A stretch of 37,068 nt of DNA from positions 1-37,068 of the forward strand of contig QCWH01000072.1 of NCBI GenBank assembly GCA_003149565.1, read 5' to 3'. This document shows, one piece after another, positions 24,441 to 32,613 of the stretch. The notes below the pieces were generated by a model. It had not been told where the DNA came from and searched no databases. It saw only the letters and a program-made list of their open reading frames with translations. Numbering within the stretch: the first letter of the stretch is position 1; each line of letters starts with the position of its first letter. This DNA is from Marivita sp. XM-24bin2. GTDB taxonomy: Bacteria; Pseudomonadota; Alphaproteobacteria; Rhodobacterales; Rhodobacteraceae. The translations under genes and the position numbers were made by a program.

Positions 24441-25442
24441 ATGAGTTATCGTGTCGAACGCATGACCCTGTCGGGCCGCGTTGCCATTCTGGCCGGTGCG
24501 CTGGCGCTCGGTGCCATCGTCTCCATGCCTTGGTGGGCGTCGCAAGGGCTGATCCGCGATGTGATCACGCTGGCCTGTTTCATCGCCGTCGCGCAGATGT
24601 GGAACATGCTGGCCGGGTATGGCGGGTTGGTCTCGGTCGGCCAGCAAGCCTTTGTCGGGGTCGCGGCCTATGCCATGTTCGTCATGGCGCAAAGCTGGGG
24701 CATCAATCCCTTCATTGCCGTGGGCCTGAGCCTGATCGCGCCCGCGCTTCTGGCGGTGCCGATCTATCTTCTGCTTCACCGACTCGAAGGGCCATATTTT
24801 GCCATCGGCACGTGGGTGGTGGCCGAGGCGCTGCGTCTGGTCGCCACAAACATGCCGATGGTAAATGGCGGAGCGGGCATGAGCCTGCGCGTGATGACCC
24901 AGTTTTCCGCCCATGAGCGCGCGATCGCTGGATCTTTCCTTGCAGCCTTGCTGCTGCTGGTCACGGTGGGCGGCAGCTACCTTTTGTTGCGCAGCCGCTA
25001 CGGGCTGGCGCTGACGGCGATGCGCGACAACCCGGTCGCCGCGCGCAGCCAAGGCGTCGATGTGCAGCGCCTGCGGTTCCTGATCTTTGTTGCCGCCGCG
25101 ATCGGGACAGGCTTTGCAGGTGCGGTCTATTTCATGGTGCAACTGCGCATCACGCCGCCTTCGGCCTTTGACATGAACTGGGCAAACCTCGCCATCTTCA
25201 TCGTCATGGTCGGCGGTATCGGCAGTATCGAAGGCGTGCTGATCGGTGCAGTAATCTACTTCTTTGCCGACCGCTGGTTCGGAGAGTATGGCGCAAGCTA
25301 CCTGATCGTTCTGGGCCTGCTGACGCTGATGACAGCACTCTTCTTCCGGGAGGGGCTCTGGGGGCTGTGGCGCAGGACCTTCGATGCCCCATGGTTCCCG
25401 ACCCGACGCACCTTGATCCAGGTCGAAAGGGATGTTCCATGA
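24441..25442 (+). CDS. ABC transporter permease, LivM type
   Basis: A 333-residue permease with about nine hydrophobic helices and the LivM features WNMLAGYGGLVSVGQQAFVGVAAYA, YFAIGTWVVAEALRL, RYGLALTAMRDNPVAARSQGVDVQRLRF (coupling loop) and IFIVMVGGIGSIEGVLIGAVIYF. A GAGGAGC ribosome-binding site precedes the ATG. With the LivH-type partner it forms the translocation channel. The stop overlaps the alcohol dehydrogenase ATG (ATGA), placing that enzyme in the same transcript. Confidence 0.93.
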   Translation: MSYRVERMTLSGRVAILAGALALGAIVSMPWWASQGLIRDVITLACFIAVAQMWNMLAGYGGLVSVGQQAFVGVAAYAMFVMAQSWGINPFIAVGLSLIAPALLAVPIYLLLHRLEGPYFAIGTWVVAEALRLVATNMPMVNGGAGMSLRVMTQFSAHERAIAGSFLAALLLLVTVGGSYLLLRSRYGLALTAMRDNPVAARSQGVDVQRLRFLIFVAAAIGTGFAGAVYFMVQLRITPPSAFDMNWANLAIFIVMVGGIGSIEGVLIGAVIYFFADRWFGEYGASYLIVLGLLTLMTALFFREGLWGLWRRTFDAPWFPTRRTLIQVERDVP

Positions 25443-26449
25443 AGGCGCTTGTTTTCGATACCGCGGGCCAACCTCTTCGCGAAGCAGACGTGCCTGATCC
25501 CACACCGGGGCGCGATGAAGTGGTCATCAGCGTGTGCCGCTGCGGAATCTGCGGCAGCGACCTGCACATGACCGAAGACCCCGGGACCTTCGGGTTGGGG
25601 TCAGGCGATGTGATTGGCCATGAATTTGCGGGCGAAGTTCTGGAGGTCGGGCGCGATGTGACCGATCTGAGGCCCGGCGACCTCGTTGCCGCTGCGCCAC
25701 TGCGAGGCTGTGGAGACTGCGCCCCATGTCGGCGCGGAGAGCCCGCCTGGTGTGAGAGCGGGATGACCCTGATCGGCGGTGGCTATGCCGAATACGCTGC
25801 CTTGGCAGGACGGCAGTTGCGCAAGCTGCCAGTGGATATCTCTCTAGCGGATGGTGCTCTAGCCGAACCGCTGGCGGTTGCGCTGCATGGCATCATCCGC
25901 TCCGGGATGAAACCCGGGGCGAGGGTGCTGGTTGTCGGAGCCGGGGCCATCGGACTTGCCGTGGTCTACTGGGCGCGCCGTATGGGGGCGGGGTGTGTCG
26001 TGGCTGCGGATCTGCATGACCACCAGCGGTATCGGGCGATGGATCTGGGCGCAACCGGCTTCGTCATCTCGGGGCCGGACATGGCGCAGCGCGTGGCAGC
26101 CGCCTGTGGCGGTGCGCCCGACATCGTGTTCGAATGTGTCGGCAAGGTGGGGTTGATCGACCATTGCATCGACCTGGTGCGGCCCCGCGGTACAGTCTGC
26201 GTGCTGGGCCTGTGTACGGGGGCCGATCGGCTCGACAGTTTTCGCGCGATCTCGAAAGAGGTGAATGTCATCATGTCGGTGTTCTTCGATATGCACGAAT
26301 TCGCCAACGCAATCGACGCGCTCGACACTGGCCGCTATGCGCCGCAGCACCTTGTCTCCGGGACCGTGTCGTTACAAGAGGCCCCGGCTGCGTTCGAAGC
26401 CCTTAAAAACCGCACAACCGAGTGCAAGGTTCTGATCTCTCCTGGGTAG
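25439..26449 (+). CDS. Zinc-dependent alcohol dehydrogenase (MDR family)
   Basis: A 336-residue medium-chain dehydrogenase. Catalytic zinc ligands are Cys38 (CGICGSD) and His61-Glu62 (GHEFAG). The structural zinc site has Cys91, Cys94, Cys97 and Cys105 (CGDCAPCRRGEPAWC), so it keeps both metals. VLVVGAGAIGLAV is the nucleotide fold and AADL after the second strand suggests NAD. It resembles threonine/2,3-butanediol/sorbitol-type dehydrogenases that act on vicinal diols or hydroxy-ketones. It is coupled to the ABC transporter and closes the operon, so it probably acts on the imported compound together with the SDR and the cupin. Confidence 0.93.
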   Translation: MKALVFDTAGQPLREADVPDPTPGRDEVVISVCRCGICGSDLHMTEDPGTFGLGSGDVIGHEFAGEVLEVGRDVTDLRPGDLVAAAPLRGCGDCAPCRRGEPAWCESGMTLIGGGYAEYAALAGRQLRKLPVDISLADGALAEPLAVALHGIIRSGMKPGARVLVVGAGAIGLAVVYWARRMGAGCVVAADLHDHQRYRAMDLGATGFVISGPDMAQRVAAACGGAPDIVFECVGKVGLIDHCIDLVRPRGTVCVLGLCTGADRLDSFRAISKEVNVIMSVFFDMHEFANAIDALDTGRYAPQHLVSGTVSLQEAPAAFEALKNRTTECKVLISPG

Positions 26450-26452
26450 GGT

Positions 26453-26730
26453 TTCTGCGTCAATCCTTCAAGCCTTGGGGGCGATGGTGGCGCAGCCGTC
26501 TGCGAGGCTGAGTTGATCTTGGTCCACACCGACGGTACTACCACCAGCCAGCCATTCAAGGTGCCATATTTTAACGTCAAAGCTGGGGAAAGCCGGTATC
26601 GGTTGGTCCAAGCGGCGCCGGGTGCGGCGAGCCACGGCTGCGTCCGCGAGAGGCTTTCACAGACGACATTGCGGATGGCTTGCTAGCCAAAGAAACGCCG
26701 AAAGCGATTTTTGGATGGGGTATCAAAAAA
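26453..26730 (+). pseudogene. Hydantoinase B/oxoprolinase C-terminal remnant (frameshifted)
   Basis: Directly after the alcohol dehydrogenase stop, one frame reads GGDGGAAVCEAELILVHTDG and then VPYFNVKAGESRYRLVQ. This is like the C-terminal part of hydantoinase-B proteins (GG.PGA...AEV.H.DG, then KAGDRY.L.T.GGGGYG). After about 26660 the match continues in another frame with DDIADGLLAKETPKAIFG, which equals the family ending DDIADGLLSPE.A..IYG. The frame change and the missing first 400 or more residues show a dead fragment. It suggests a hydantoin-type hydrolase was once encoded here, relevant to the hydantoinase-like operon to the right. Confidence 0.65.
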
Positions 26731-26740
26731 CCCTTACACA

Positions 26741-27652
26741 TTAGACATGCTGATACCGTTCCGACAAGTCGCGTCCGACCTGCTCTGAAAAACGGGAGGC
26801 GGCTACCGACAGGTTGCGACCGGGCAATTGACCCATCCAGAGTGTCCCGGGGGAGACATCTCGTATGTCGATCAGCCGGGCGGTTAGATAAGTGTCTTGA
26901 ACCGGGGCAAGCGGTGCCCCGCTTTCAATTTGAAAAGTCACCGCCATAGTCTTGGCTACGTGGGCCTTGAGATACTCAAACGAATTACTTTCCAACTCAG
27001 GTTGGCGGGCGTAGGACTTTTCTCGAAGCGCTGCATCCACCATGGCACGGCTGCCAAAGCCAACACCAGGCATCGCCACAGGATGCTCGTAACATTGGCG
27101 CAACCGCAGTTGTTCAAAATGCGCAAGTGGGTGGTTCGGAGCCATTACTGCTGCCAAGCGCTGGCGGACGCCCAACAGCGTCTTGAACTCAGGCACCTCT
27201 TCGGCGCCAAACACAAGGGCCAGATCAATGACATGGCTGGCCAAGGCGCTTTGTGCTGCGCGATGCTCCATTACGACCACCTCAAATGTTACGTTGGGAT
27301 ATGTCGTCTGGTAGCTGCTGATGTGGCGCGGCAGAAAGTAGGGCACCAACGCCTGGCTGCAGCCAATCCGCACCTCGCCCCGACGCATTCCGGACAAATC
27401 CGCAAGGCGTGACGTCAACTTTCCAGTTTCGGAAAAGGTCTCGCGAATGTGCATGATCACCAGTTCCCCGGCAGAATTCAGCTCTACCCCCTGCGGCCCC
27501 CGGTCGAAGATCTCATAGCCGATCTCTTCCTCATAGGATTGCAAGCGCCGCTGAACCGCCGAAGGGGTCAGCGCCAGGTGATCCGCCGCTCGCCGGATAG
27601 AACCGGTTCGGGCAATGGCATCGATGACTCTGAAGGTGGTGAGGTATTTCAT
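26741..27652 (-). CDS. LysR-type transcriptional regulator, divergent from the N-heterocycle operon
   Basis: A 303-residue LysR protein: N-terminal helix-turn-helix at about 3-62 (FRVIDAIARTGSIRRAADHLALTPSAVQRRLQSYEEEIG), a linker helix and a substrate-binding domain beginning GEVRIGCSQALVPYFLP. It is transcribed away from the isochorismatase-led operon with 108 bases between the starts, the typical arrangement for a LysR regulator of a divergent operon. The intergenic part holds a TTGACA box at 27727-27732 on the operon strand, but no palindrome clear enough to call an operator. Its inducer is presumably a compound of the operon pathway. Confidence 0.92.
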   Translation of the reverse strand: MKYLTTFRVIDAIARTGSIRRAADHLALTPSAVQRRLQSYEEEIGYEIFDRGPQGVELNSAGELVIMHIRETFSETGKLTSRLADLSGMRRGEVRIGCSQALVPYFLPRHISSYQTTYPNVTFEVVVMEHRAAQSALASHVIDLALVFGAEEVPEFKTLLGVRQRLAAVMAPNHPLAHFEQLRLRQCYEHPVAMPGVGFGSRAMVDAALREKSYARQPELESNSFEYLKAHVAKTMAVTFQIESGAPLAPVQDTYLTARLIDIRDVSPGTLWMGQLPGRNLSVAASRFSEQVGRDLSERYQHV

Positions 27653-27760
27653 ATCAAGACCTTAGGTGGGTGTACGGTTTTCGGCAACGCATTGTCAGAA
27701 AAAAAGCAGACGACAGCAACGCAAATTTGACACAGGCTCGATCGTGTACTGGGGGCACGC

Positions 27761-28552
27761 ATGCAAAAGTTGAAATGTCATTCACATTCGGATCGCTGGA
27801 CACCGCTGGACGAGGGTGCGGCTGTGTCGCTGTTGCGGCCCGCGCCGACGCCGCAGCCGATCCGCTTTGCGGCCGACCCGAAATCGGTCGAGGCTGACGT
27901 GGCGCGCTGTGCCTTGATGATCATCGACATGCAGAACGATTTTCTGAGTGATGAGGGATGGTTCGCCACATCTCGCAACGCGGATGTTTCGGCCCTGTCA
28001 AACGTGGTCTCGCAGATCAACGCGTTGAGCGGTGCCTTTCGCAAGGTCGGGTCACCCGTGATCCACATCAACTGGGCGGTCAGGCCTGACGCGGCCAATC
28101 TGCCGGCCAATGTGCTCGACAAGGGCTCGGACTGCGGCGCGCGCCCCGGTTATGGCGACCAGATCGCCTCGGGACGGGTCTTGGTCGACGGGGATTGGGG
28201 CGCGCAATCTGTCCCGGCCATTGACAAAGGGGAGGACGACATCGCCGTTGGCAAGACCCGGTTGACCGGCTTTCGCGACAATGAACTCGACAGCATCCTG
28301 CGCCGCTTGGGCGTTGCAACCCTATTTTTTACCGGCGTGAACCTTGACCGCTGTGTCTTCGCGACTTTGGCAGACGGGTGTTTCAACGGCTTCGACGCGG
28401 TGCTTGTCGAAGACGCCACCACCACGGTTTCTCCGCCCCATGTGACGGACGCAATTCTTTACCTCATCCGGCTGCTCTATGGCTTCACAGCCAAGTCTGA
28501 AGACATTTTAGCAGCCCTTTCCACACAACCACAGATCGGAGAGAAGTCATGA
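27761..28552 (+). CDS. Isochorismatase-family cysteine amidohydrolase (RutB-like)
   Basis: A cytoplasmic hydrolase of the isochorismatase fold whose members split N-carbamoyl, ureido or amide groups. Triad residues are present: Asp56 (IDMQNDF), Lys165 (VGKTRLTGF) and Cys198 (GVNLDRCVFATL). Sequence around these and the long central loop (LDKGSDCGARPGYGDQI, then VDGDWGAQ) resemble ureidoacrylate amidohydrolase RutB and N-carbamoyl hydrolases more than true isochorismatases. The 263-residue length includes about 45 residues before the fold, as in RutB-type proteins. First gene of the operon, coupled by ATGA to the binding-protein gene. It probably releases ammonia and carbon dioxide from a ring-opened ureido intermediate. 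Confidence 0.88.
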   Translation: MQKLKCHSHSDRWTPLDEGAAVSLLRPAPTPQPIRFAADPKSVEADVARCALMIIDMQNDFLSDEGWFATSRNADVSALSNVVSQINALSGAFRKVGSPVIHINWAVRPDAANLPANVLDKGSDCGARPGYGDQIASGRVLVDGDWGAQSVPAIDKGEDDIAVGKTRLTGFRDNELDSILRRLGVATLFFTGVNLDRCVFATLADGCFNGFDAVLVEDATTTVSPPHVTDAILYLIRLLYGFTAKSEDILAALSTQPQIGEKS

Positions 28553-29586
28553 CCATTACACGACGAAATTTCACGAAATTGGCAGGTGCCGCGGCCGCCA
28601 CAGTGCTGGCAGCCCCAGCCCTTGCGCAAGGTAAAACCCCGATCAAAATGATCCTGAACTGGCGCTATCAGGGGCCGCAGGCGTGGTTCTTTCTGGCCAA
28701 AGACAACGGTTATTTCGACGAGGCTGGGATCGACCTGACAATGGATCAGGGCAATGGGTCAGGGGCAGCTGTCGGCCATGTGGCCGGCGGGGCCTACGAT
28801 GTGGGCTTTGGCGATGTAAATGCACTGATCCGACTGGCCGGAACCTCGCCAGAGGAAGCGCCGATCTGCGTCTATCAGATGTACAACAAGCCGCCATTCA
28901 CCGTCGCGGTCCTGGCAGACTCAGACATTCAAACCGCCGAAGACCTACAGGGACGTCTACTAGGCGGGTCCGCAAATGACGGGGCGCTTAAATTGTTCCC
29001 GGCCTTTGCGAATGTAGCCGGGCTCGATACCAGCGACATTGAAATCCTGAACTTCAAATCGAACCTTCGCGAGCAGATGTTGAAGAGCAAAGAAGTCGAA
29101 GGAGTCTTCGGGTATGTAAACACCATCCGCTTCTCGGCCAAGCTCTCGGGTATGAACCCGGACGAAGACATCCGGTTTATTTCTTACGGCGACTACGGGA
29201 TGGATCTCTATTCCAACGGGTTGATCATTCCAAAGGCCATGGCCGAGGAAAGCCCAGAGATGGTCGAGGGCATGGTCTGGGCCATCAATCAGGGGGTCAA
29301 AGACACGCTGGCGGATCTTGATGCGGCGGTGGACGCGGTCGCAGCTCGCGAGCCGTTGATCAACAAAGAGATCGAGAAAGAGCGCCTGATCGCCACGTTG
29401 CGGGATGAGATGAACCATCCTGAGCTGGCCACAACTGGGCTCGGCAACGTCGATGCTGAGCGGTTCAAGGAGGCCATCGATCTTGTTGTAAAGGCCAACG
29501 CACTGCCGCGCACGCCAGACCCATCCGAGATCTATTCCGACGCCTTCCTGCCGGCGGATGACGAACGCATTTACAAGTTGCTCTGA
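28549..29586 (+). CDS. ABC substrate-binding protein, NMT1/THI5-like, Tat signal (paralogue 1)
   Basis: A periplasmic binding protein of the NitT/TauT/THI5-like group, 345 residues. A twin-arginine signal (TRRNFTKLAG, cut near residue 27) precedes IKMILNWRYQGPQAWFFLAKDNGYFDEAGIDLTMDQGNGSG, the diagnostic opening used by receptors for pyrimidines, thiamine precursors and related N-heterocycles. GGAYDVGFGDVNALI and YQMYNKPPFTV follow. A close paralogue lies at 33399 with a Sec signal instead. Only one ATPase and one permease are present, so both receptors probably serve the same channel. The gene is coupled to the amidohydrolase before it. Confidence 0.93.
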   Translation: MTITRRNFTKLAGAAAATVLAAPALAQGKTPIKMILNWRYQGPQAWFFLAKDNGYFDEAGIDLTMDQGNGSGAAVGHVAGGAYDVGFGDVNALIRLAGTSPEEAPICVYQMYNKPPFTVAVLADSDIQTAEDLQGRLLGGSANDGALKLFPAFANVAGLDTSDIEILNFKSNLREQMLKSKEVEGVFGYVNTIRFSAKLSGMNPDEDIRFISYGDYGMDLYSNGLIIPKAMAEESPEMVEGMVWAINQGVKDTLADLDAAVDAVAAREPLINKEIEKERLIATLRDEMNHPELATTGLGNVDAERFKEAIDLVVKANALPRTPDPSEIYSDAFLPADDERIYKLL

Positions 29587-29591
29587 AGCCA

Positions 29592-30386
29592 ATGGACCTC
29601 GAATTGAAAGACAAGGTCGTGGTGATCACTGGCCCGGCCAAGGGTATGGGCGCTGCAATCTCGTTGGGCTTTGCCCGCGAGGGTGCCCATCTCGCCCTGC
29701 TTGGCCGCGATACGGCGGCGATCGCTCCGGTCTGCGCTCAGGCGAAGGAGTTGGGCGTACAGGCAGAGGTGTTTTCTTGCGATGTCACCTCTAGCCAGTC
29801 GGTAGATGCGGCCATCGCGGGCGTTCTGACGGCGTTCGCGGGCCGGATCGACATCCTCGTCAATGTGGCGGGCGGCACAGGCCCGATTGGCAAGACCGGG
29901 TTGGAGACCACGCAAGAGGAGTTTGACGATATATTGCGTCTGAATGTTCTGGGCCCCTTCAATCTGATCCATGCCGCAGCCCCGGTCATGAAAGCCAGTG
30001 GCGGCGGTAAGATCGTAAATGTGGGTGGTACTTTTGGGATGCGGGGGCGGGCGATGCGTTTGTCCTACTCCAGTTCCAAATGGGGGCTGCGGGGCATGAC
30101 CAAAAGCTTTGCGCTGGAATTGGGTGCGGACAATATCAATGTCAATCTCGTGGCACCGGGCATGGTCGATGGCCCCAGGTTCCGCGAAAAGGTTGTGCCG
30201 CAAGTCGCTGACCAACATGGAATTTCGCATGATGAAGCCGTCGCCAAACATGCTGCTGATTATGCACTGGGCCGGGTCAGCACAGATGAAGATGTGACGG
30301 CTGCCACGCTTTTTCTGGCCTCAGATCGCGCAAGACAGATCACCGGGGTTGATTTGCCGGTGGACGGGGGATGGGCCGCTCTATGA
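29592..30386 (+). CDS. SDR family oxidoreductase in the N-heterocycle operon
   Basis: A 264-residue short-chain dehydrogenase with TGPAKGMG at the nucleotide site, basic GRD after the second strand (may favour NADP), NVAGG in place of NNAG, the YSSSK pair and a C-terminal VDLPVDGGWAAL. Where SDRs normally have the catalytic Ser (NISS), this one reads NVGGT, so the Ser is lost or replaced by the nearby Thr; activity may be altered. It starts six bases after the binding-protein stop and its own stop overlaps the cyclic amidohydrolase ATG. A role in oxidising or reducing the ring before hydrolysis is possible. Confidence 0.88.
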   Translation: MDLELKDKVVVITGPAKGMGAAISLGFAREGAHLALLGRDTAAIAPVCAQAKELGVQAEVFSCDVTSSQSVDAAIAGVLTAFAGRIDILVNVAGGTGPIGKTGLETTQEEFDDILRLNVLGPFNLIHAAAPVMKASGGGKIVNVGGTFGMRGRAMRLSYSSSKWGLRGMTKSFALELGADNINVNLVAPGMVDGPRFREKVVPQVADQHGISHDEAVAKHAADYALGRVSTDEDVTAATLFLASDRARQITGVDLPVDGGWAAL

Positions 30387-31801
30387 CTGATTTGATTTTG
30401 AAAGGCGGCACGGTCGTCAATGAAACATCCCGTGATCTGGCGGACGTGGCGATCACGGATGGGCGCATCAGTGCTATCGGTGCGCCGGGCAGCTTGGGCG
30501 AGGCGGCTGAGGTTGTCGATGTCACGCGGATGCACTTGATCCCCGGCGCCATCGATATGCATGTCCACTTTCGTGAGCCGGGCTACACCCACAAGGAAGA
30601 TTGGGAAACTGGCACGCGGGCCGCGGCGATGGGCGGGGTCACGACCGTGTTCGAGATGCCTAACACGCATCCGCCGACCCGTTCGGCCTCCGAGTTTCGC
30701 CAAAAACAGGACTGTGCAAAGAAAGCCTGCGTTGACTTCGGGGTCTACGGTCTGCTGGCCGAGGACAACATTGAAGAACTGCCGGGGCTGATTGATGCAG
30801 GCGTCAATGCATTCAAATGCTTTATGGGCAACACTTTCGGCAATCTGCCCTCGCCGTCAACAGGGGCAATGCTGGAAGGGTTCGAGATCATTGCTGGCTC
30901 CGGTCTGCGGATATCCCTGCATGCAGAGACCGCGTCAATCATGGCGTGGCGGCAGAGGAAGTTAGAGGCGGCTGGGTTGAATGACCCGCTCTATCACATA
31001 GCAGCCCGACCAGAGGTCGTCGCCATCGAGGCGGTCGCCCGTGCAGCCATCCTGTCGGAATGGACCGGCGCACGCATCCACGTACTTCATATCTCCTCTG
31101 CTGGAGAATTGCGCCCGCTGGCCGAAGCCAAAGCCCGGGGTGTTGATATCACGGGTGAAACCTGCCCTTGCTATCTATTCCTTAATTCCGGCGATTATGA
31201 CCGCCTGGGCAGTGTCATCCGGGTGAACCCTCCAGTGCGCGAGGCCCGCGACAGTGCTGCAATCTGGGACGCTCTTCAAAGCGGCGTGGTGGACATGATT
31301 GCAACCGATCACGCGCCGCATACGCCCGAAGAAAAAACCAACGACATTATTTGGAAGGCCGATTGCGGTTTTCCAGGTGTTGAGACGCAAATGCCGCTGA
31401 TGCTGACCGAAGTGGCGGCAGGGCGGATGACGCTGGAGCATTATGTGCGCATATCGTCCGCCAACCCTGCGCGCGCCTTTGGCATGTGGCCACACAAGGG
31501 GCGCATCGCCGTCGGTGCTTTGGCAGATATCACTGCTGTGGATATGGCGCGCGAAGAGGTTATAGCGGCCAGCCGCCTGCACAGCCGGGGCAAGGTCACG
31601 CCCTTTGAAGGACGTAAGACGGTTGGCGCTCCGGTTCACACGCTGGTGCGGGGTGCGTTTGTGCAGCGCGATCGCCAAATAGTCGAAGGGATGGCCGGAC
31701 ACGGCCGACAAGTCACCGACATTCAGGCAATGCCCGCGCCTAACCCACAGAACGTGGATCAAAGCCTTGCCTATCTGCTTGGCACGGAGGGGACGACATG
31801 A
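30383..31801 (+). CDS. Cyclic amidohydrolase (dihydroorotase/allantoinase/hydantoinase type)
   Basis: A 472-residue metal-dependent hydrolase that opens cyclic amide or ureide rings. It keeps the binuclear centre: His60 and His62 (IDMHVHFREPG), the carboxylated Lys145 (NAFKCFMG), His in LHAET and HVLHISS, and Asp in ATDHAPH. FREPGYTHKEDWETGTRAAAMGGVTT is typical of dihydroorotase and allantoinase, while the ending TPFEGRKTVGAPVHTLVRG is more allantoinase-like. The substrate could be allantoin, a hydantoin, dihydropyrimidine or a related ring; sequence alone does not decide. The ATG overlaps the SDR stop (ATGA) and the end overlaps the ATPase start, so it is tightly locked into this import operon. 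Confidence 0.9.
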   Translation: MTDLILKGGTVVNETSRDLADVAITDGRISAIGAPGSLGEAAEVVDVTRMHLIPGAIDMHVHFREPGYTHKEDWETGTRAAAMGGVTTVFEMPNTHPPTRSASEFRQKQDCAKKACVDFGVYGLLAEDNIEELPGLIDAGVNAFKCFMGNTFGNLPSPSTGAMLEGFEIIAGSGLRISLHAETASIMAWRQRKLEAAGLNDPLYHIAARPEVVAIEAVARAAILSEWTGARIHVLHISSAGELRPLAEAKARGVDITGETCPCYLFLNSGDYDRLGSVIRVNPPVREARDSAAIWDALQSGVVDMIATDHAPHTPEEKTNDIIWKADCGFPGVETQMPLMLTEVAAGRMTLEHYVRISSANPARAFGMWPHKGRIAVGALADITAVDMAREEVIAASRLHSRGKVTPFEGRKTVGAPVHTLVRGAFVQRDRQIVEGMAGHGRQVTDIQAMPAPNPQNVDQSLAYLLGTEGTT

Positions 31802-32613
31802 GCGGCCAGGAATTCGTGAAACTCGAAGGCGTCGGGGTTACGTATGGCGAAGGGGTCAACAAAACGCAGGCGCTTTGCCCCACGGACCTATCAATTGCCC
31901 AGGGAGATTTCGTGGCTTTGGTTGGACCGTCAGGCTGCGGAAAGTCCACCATCCTGAAGCTGGTCAGCGAGCTTCTCAAGCCCAGTGAAGGCAACATTTT
32001 CTTCGGGGGTAGAGAACTTGGAGCCAAACCTGTGCGGGTCGGTATGGCCTTTCAAAGCGCCTCGTTGCTGCAATGGATGACTGTCCGCGATAACGTCATG
32101 CTGCCCCTGAAAATCGTTCCGCCATTCAAGGCGGATTTTCGAACCAAACGAGACGGCGAATTCAAAGATCGGGTCGATGCACTTCTGGAACAGGTGGGGC
32201 TGATCGACTTTGCGGACAAAAGTCCATGGCAACTCTCGGGCGGTATGATGCAGCGGGCTAATCTGTGCCGCGCGCTGGTCCATGATCCTGATCTTTTACT
32301 TCTCGACGAGCCTTTCGGGGCGCTCGACCAATTCACCCGCGAGGAACTGTGGCAGACGATGCAGGACCTCTGGTTGAACCGAAAATCAACAGTTTTGCTT
32401 GTCACCCATGACTTGCGCGAAGCAGCTTATCTGGCGAACCGGGTCTGCGTGATGAGCGCGCGTCCAGGCCGCATTATTGACAACAGGCAAGTCTCTTTTG
32501 CCCGTCCTCGTGCGATTGACGTGACCTTTGAACAGCCCTTCATCCAAATGGTGCAAGACCTGCGTCAGTTGATCGTGCACGCGCCGGCGGGACCAAAGGC
32601 GGATGCAGCATGA
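31798..32613 (+). CDS. ABC transporter ATP-binding protein, NitT/TauT type
   Basis: A 271-residue ATPase: Walker A GPSGCGKST, Q-loop VGMAFQSASLLQWMTVRDNVMLPL (the LLxWxTVxxNVxLPL pattern of SsuB/TauB/NrtD types), signature QLSGGMMQRANLCRAL, Walker B LLLLDEPFGALDQFTRE and switch VTHDLREAAYLAN. It energises the single permease that follows and is coupled to genes on both sides by ATGA overlaps. Its place between the two binding-protein genes suggests both receptors use it. Confidence 0.95.
   Translation: MSGQEFVKLEGVGVTYGEGVNKTQALCPTDLSIAQGDFVALVGPSGCGKSTILKLVSELLKPSEGNIFFGGRELGAKPVRVGMAFQSASLLQWMTVRDNVMLPLKIVPPFKADFRTKRDGEFKDRVDALLEQVGLIDFADKSPWQLSGGMMQRANLCRALVHDPDLLLLDEPFGALDQFTREELWQTMQDLWLNRKSTVLLVTHDLREAAYLANRVCVMSARPGRIIDNRQVSFARPRAIDVTFEQPFIQMVQDLRQLIVHAPAGPKADAA

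Noticed and set aside
24198-25505. A 435-codon open frame on the minus strand opposite the Liv-type permease genes
   Set aside because: It lies wholly antisense to two well-conserved permeases, is rich in Arg, His, Gln and Asp as GC-rich antisense frames are, and shows no domain or ribosome-binding site.
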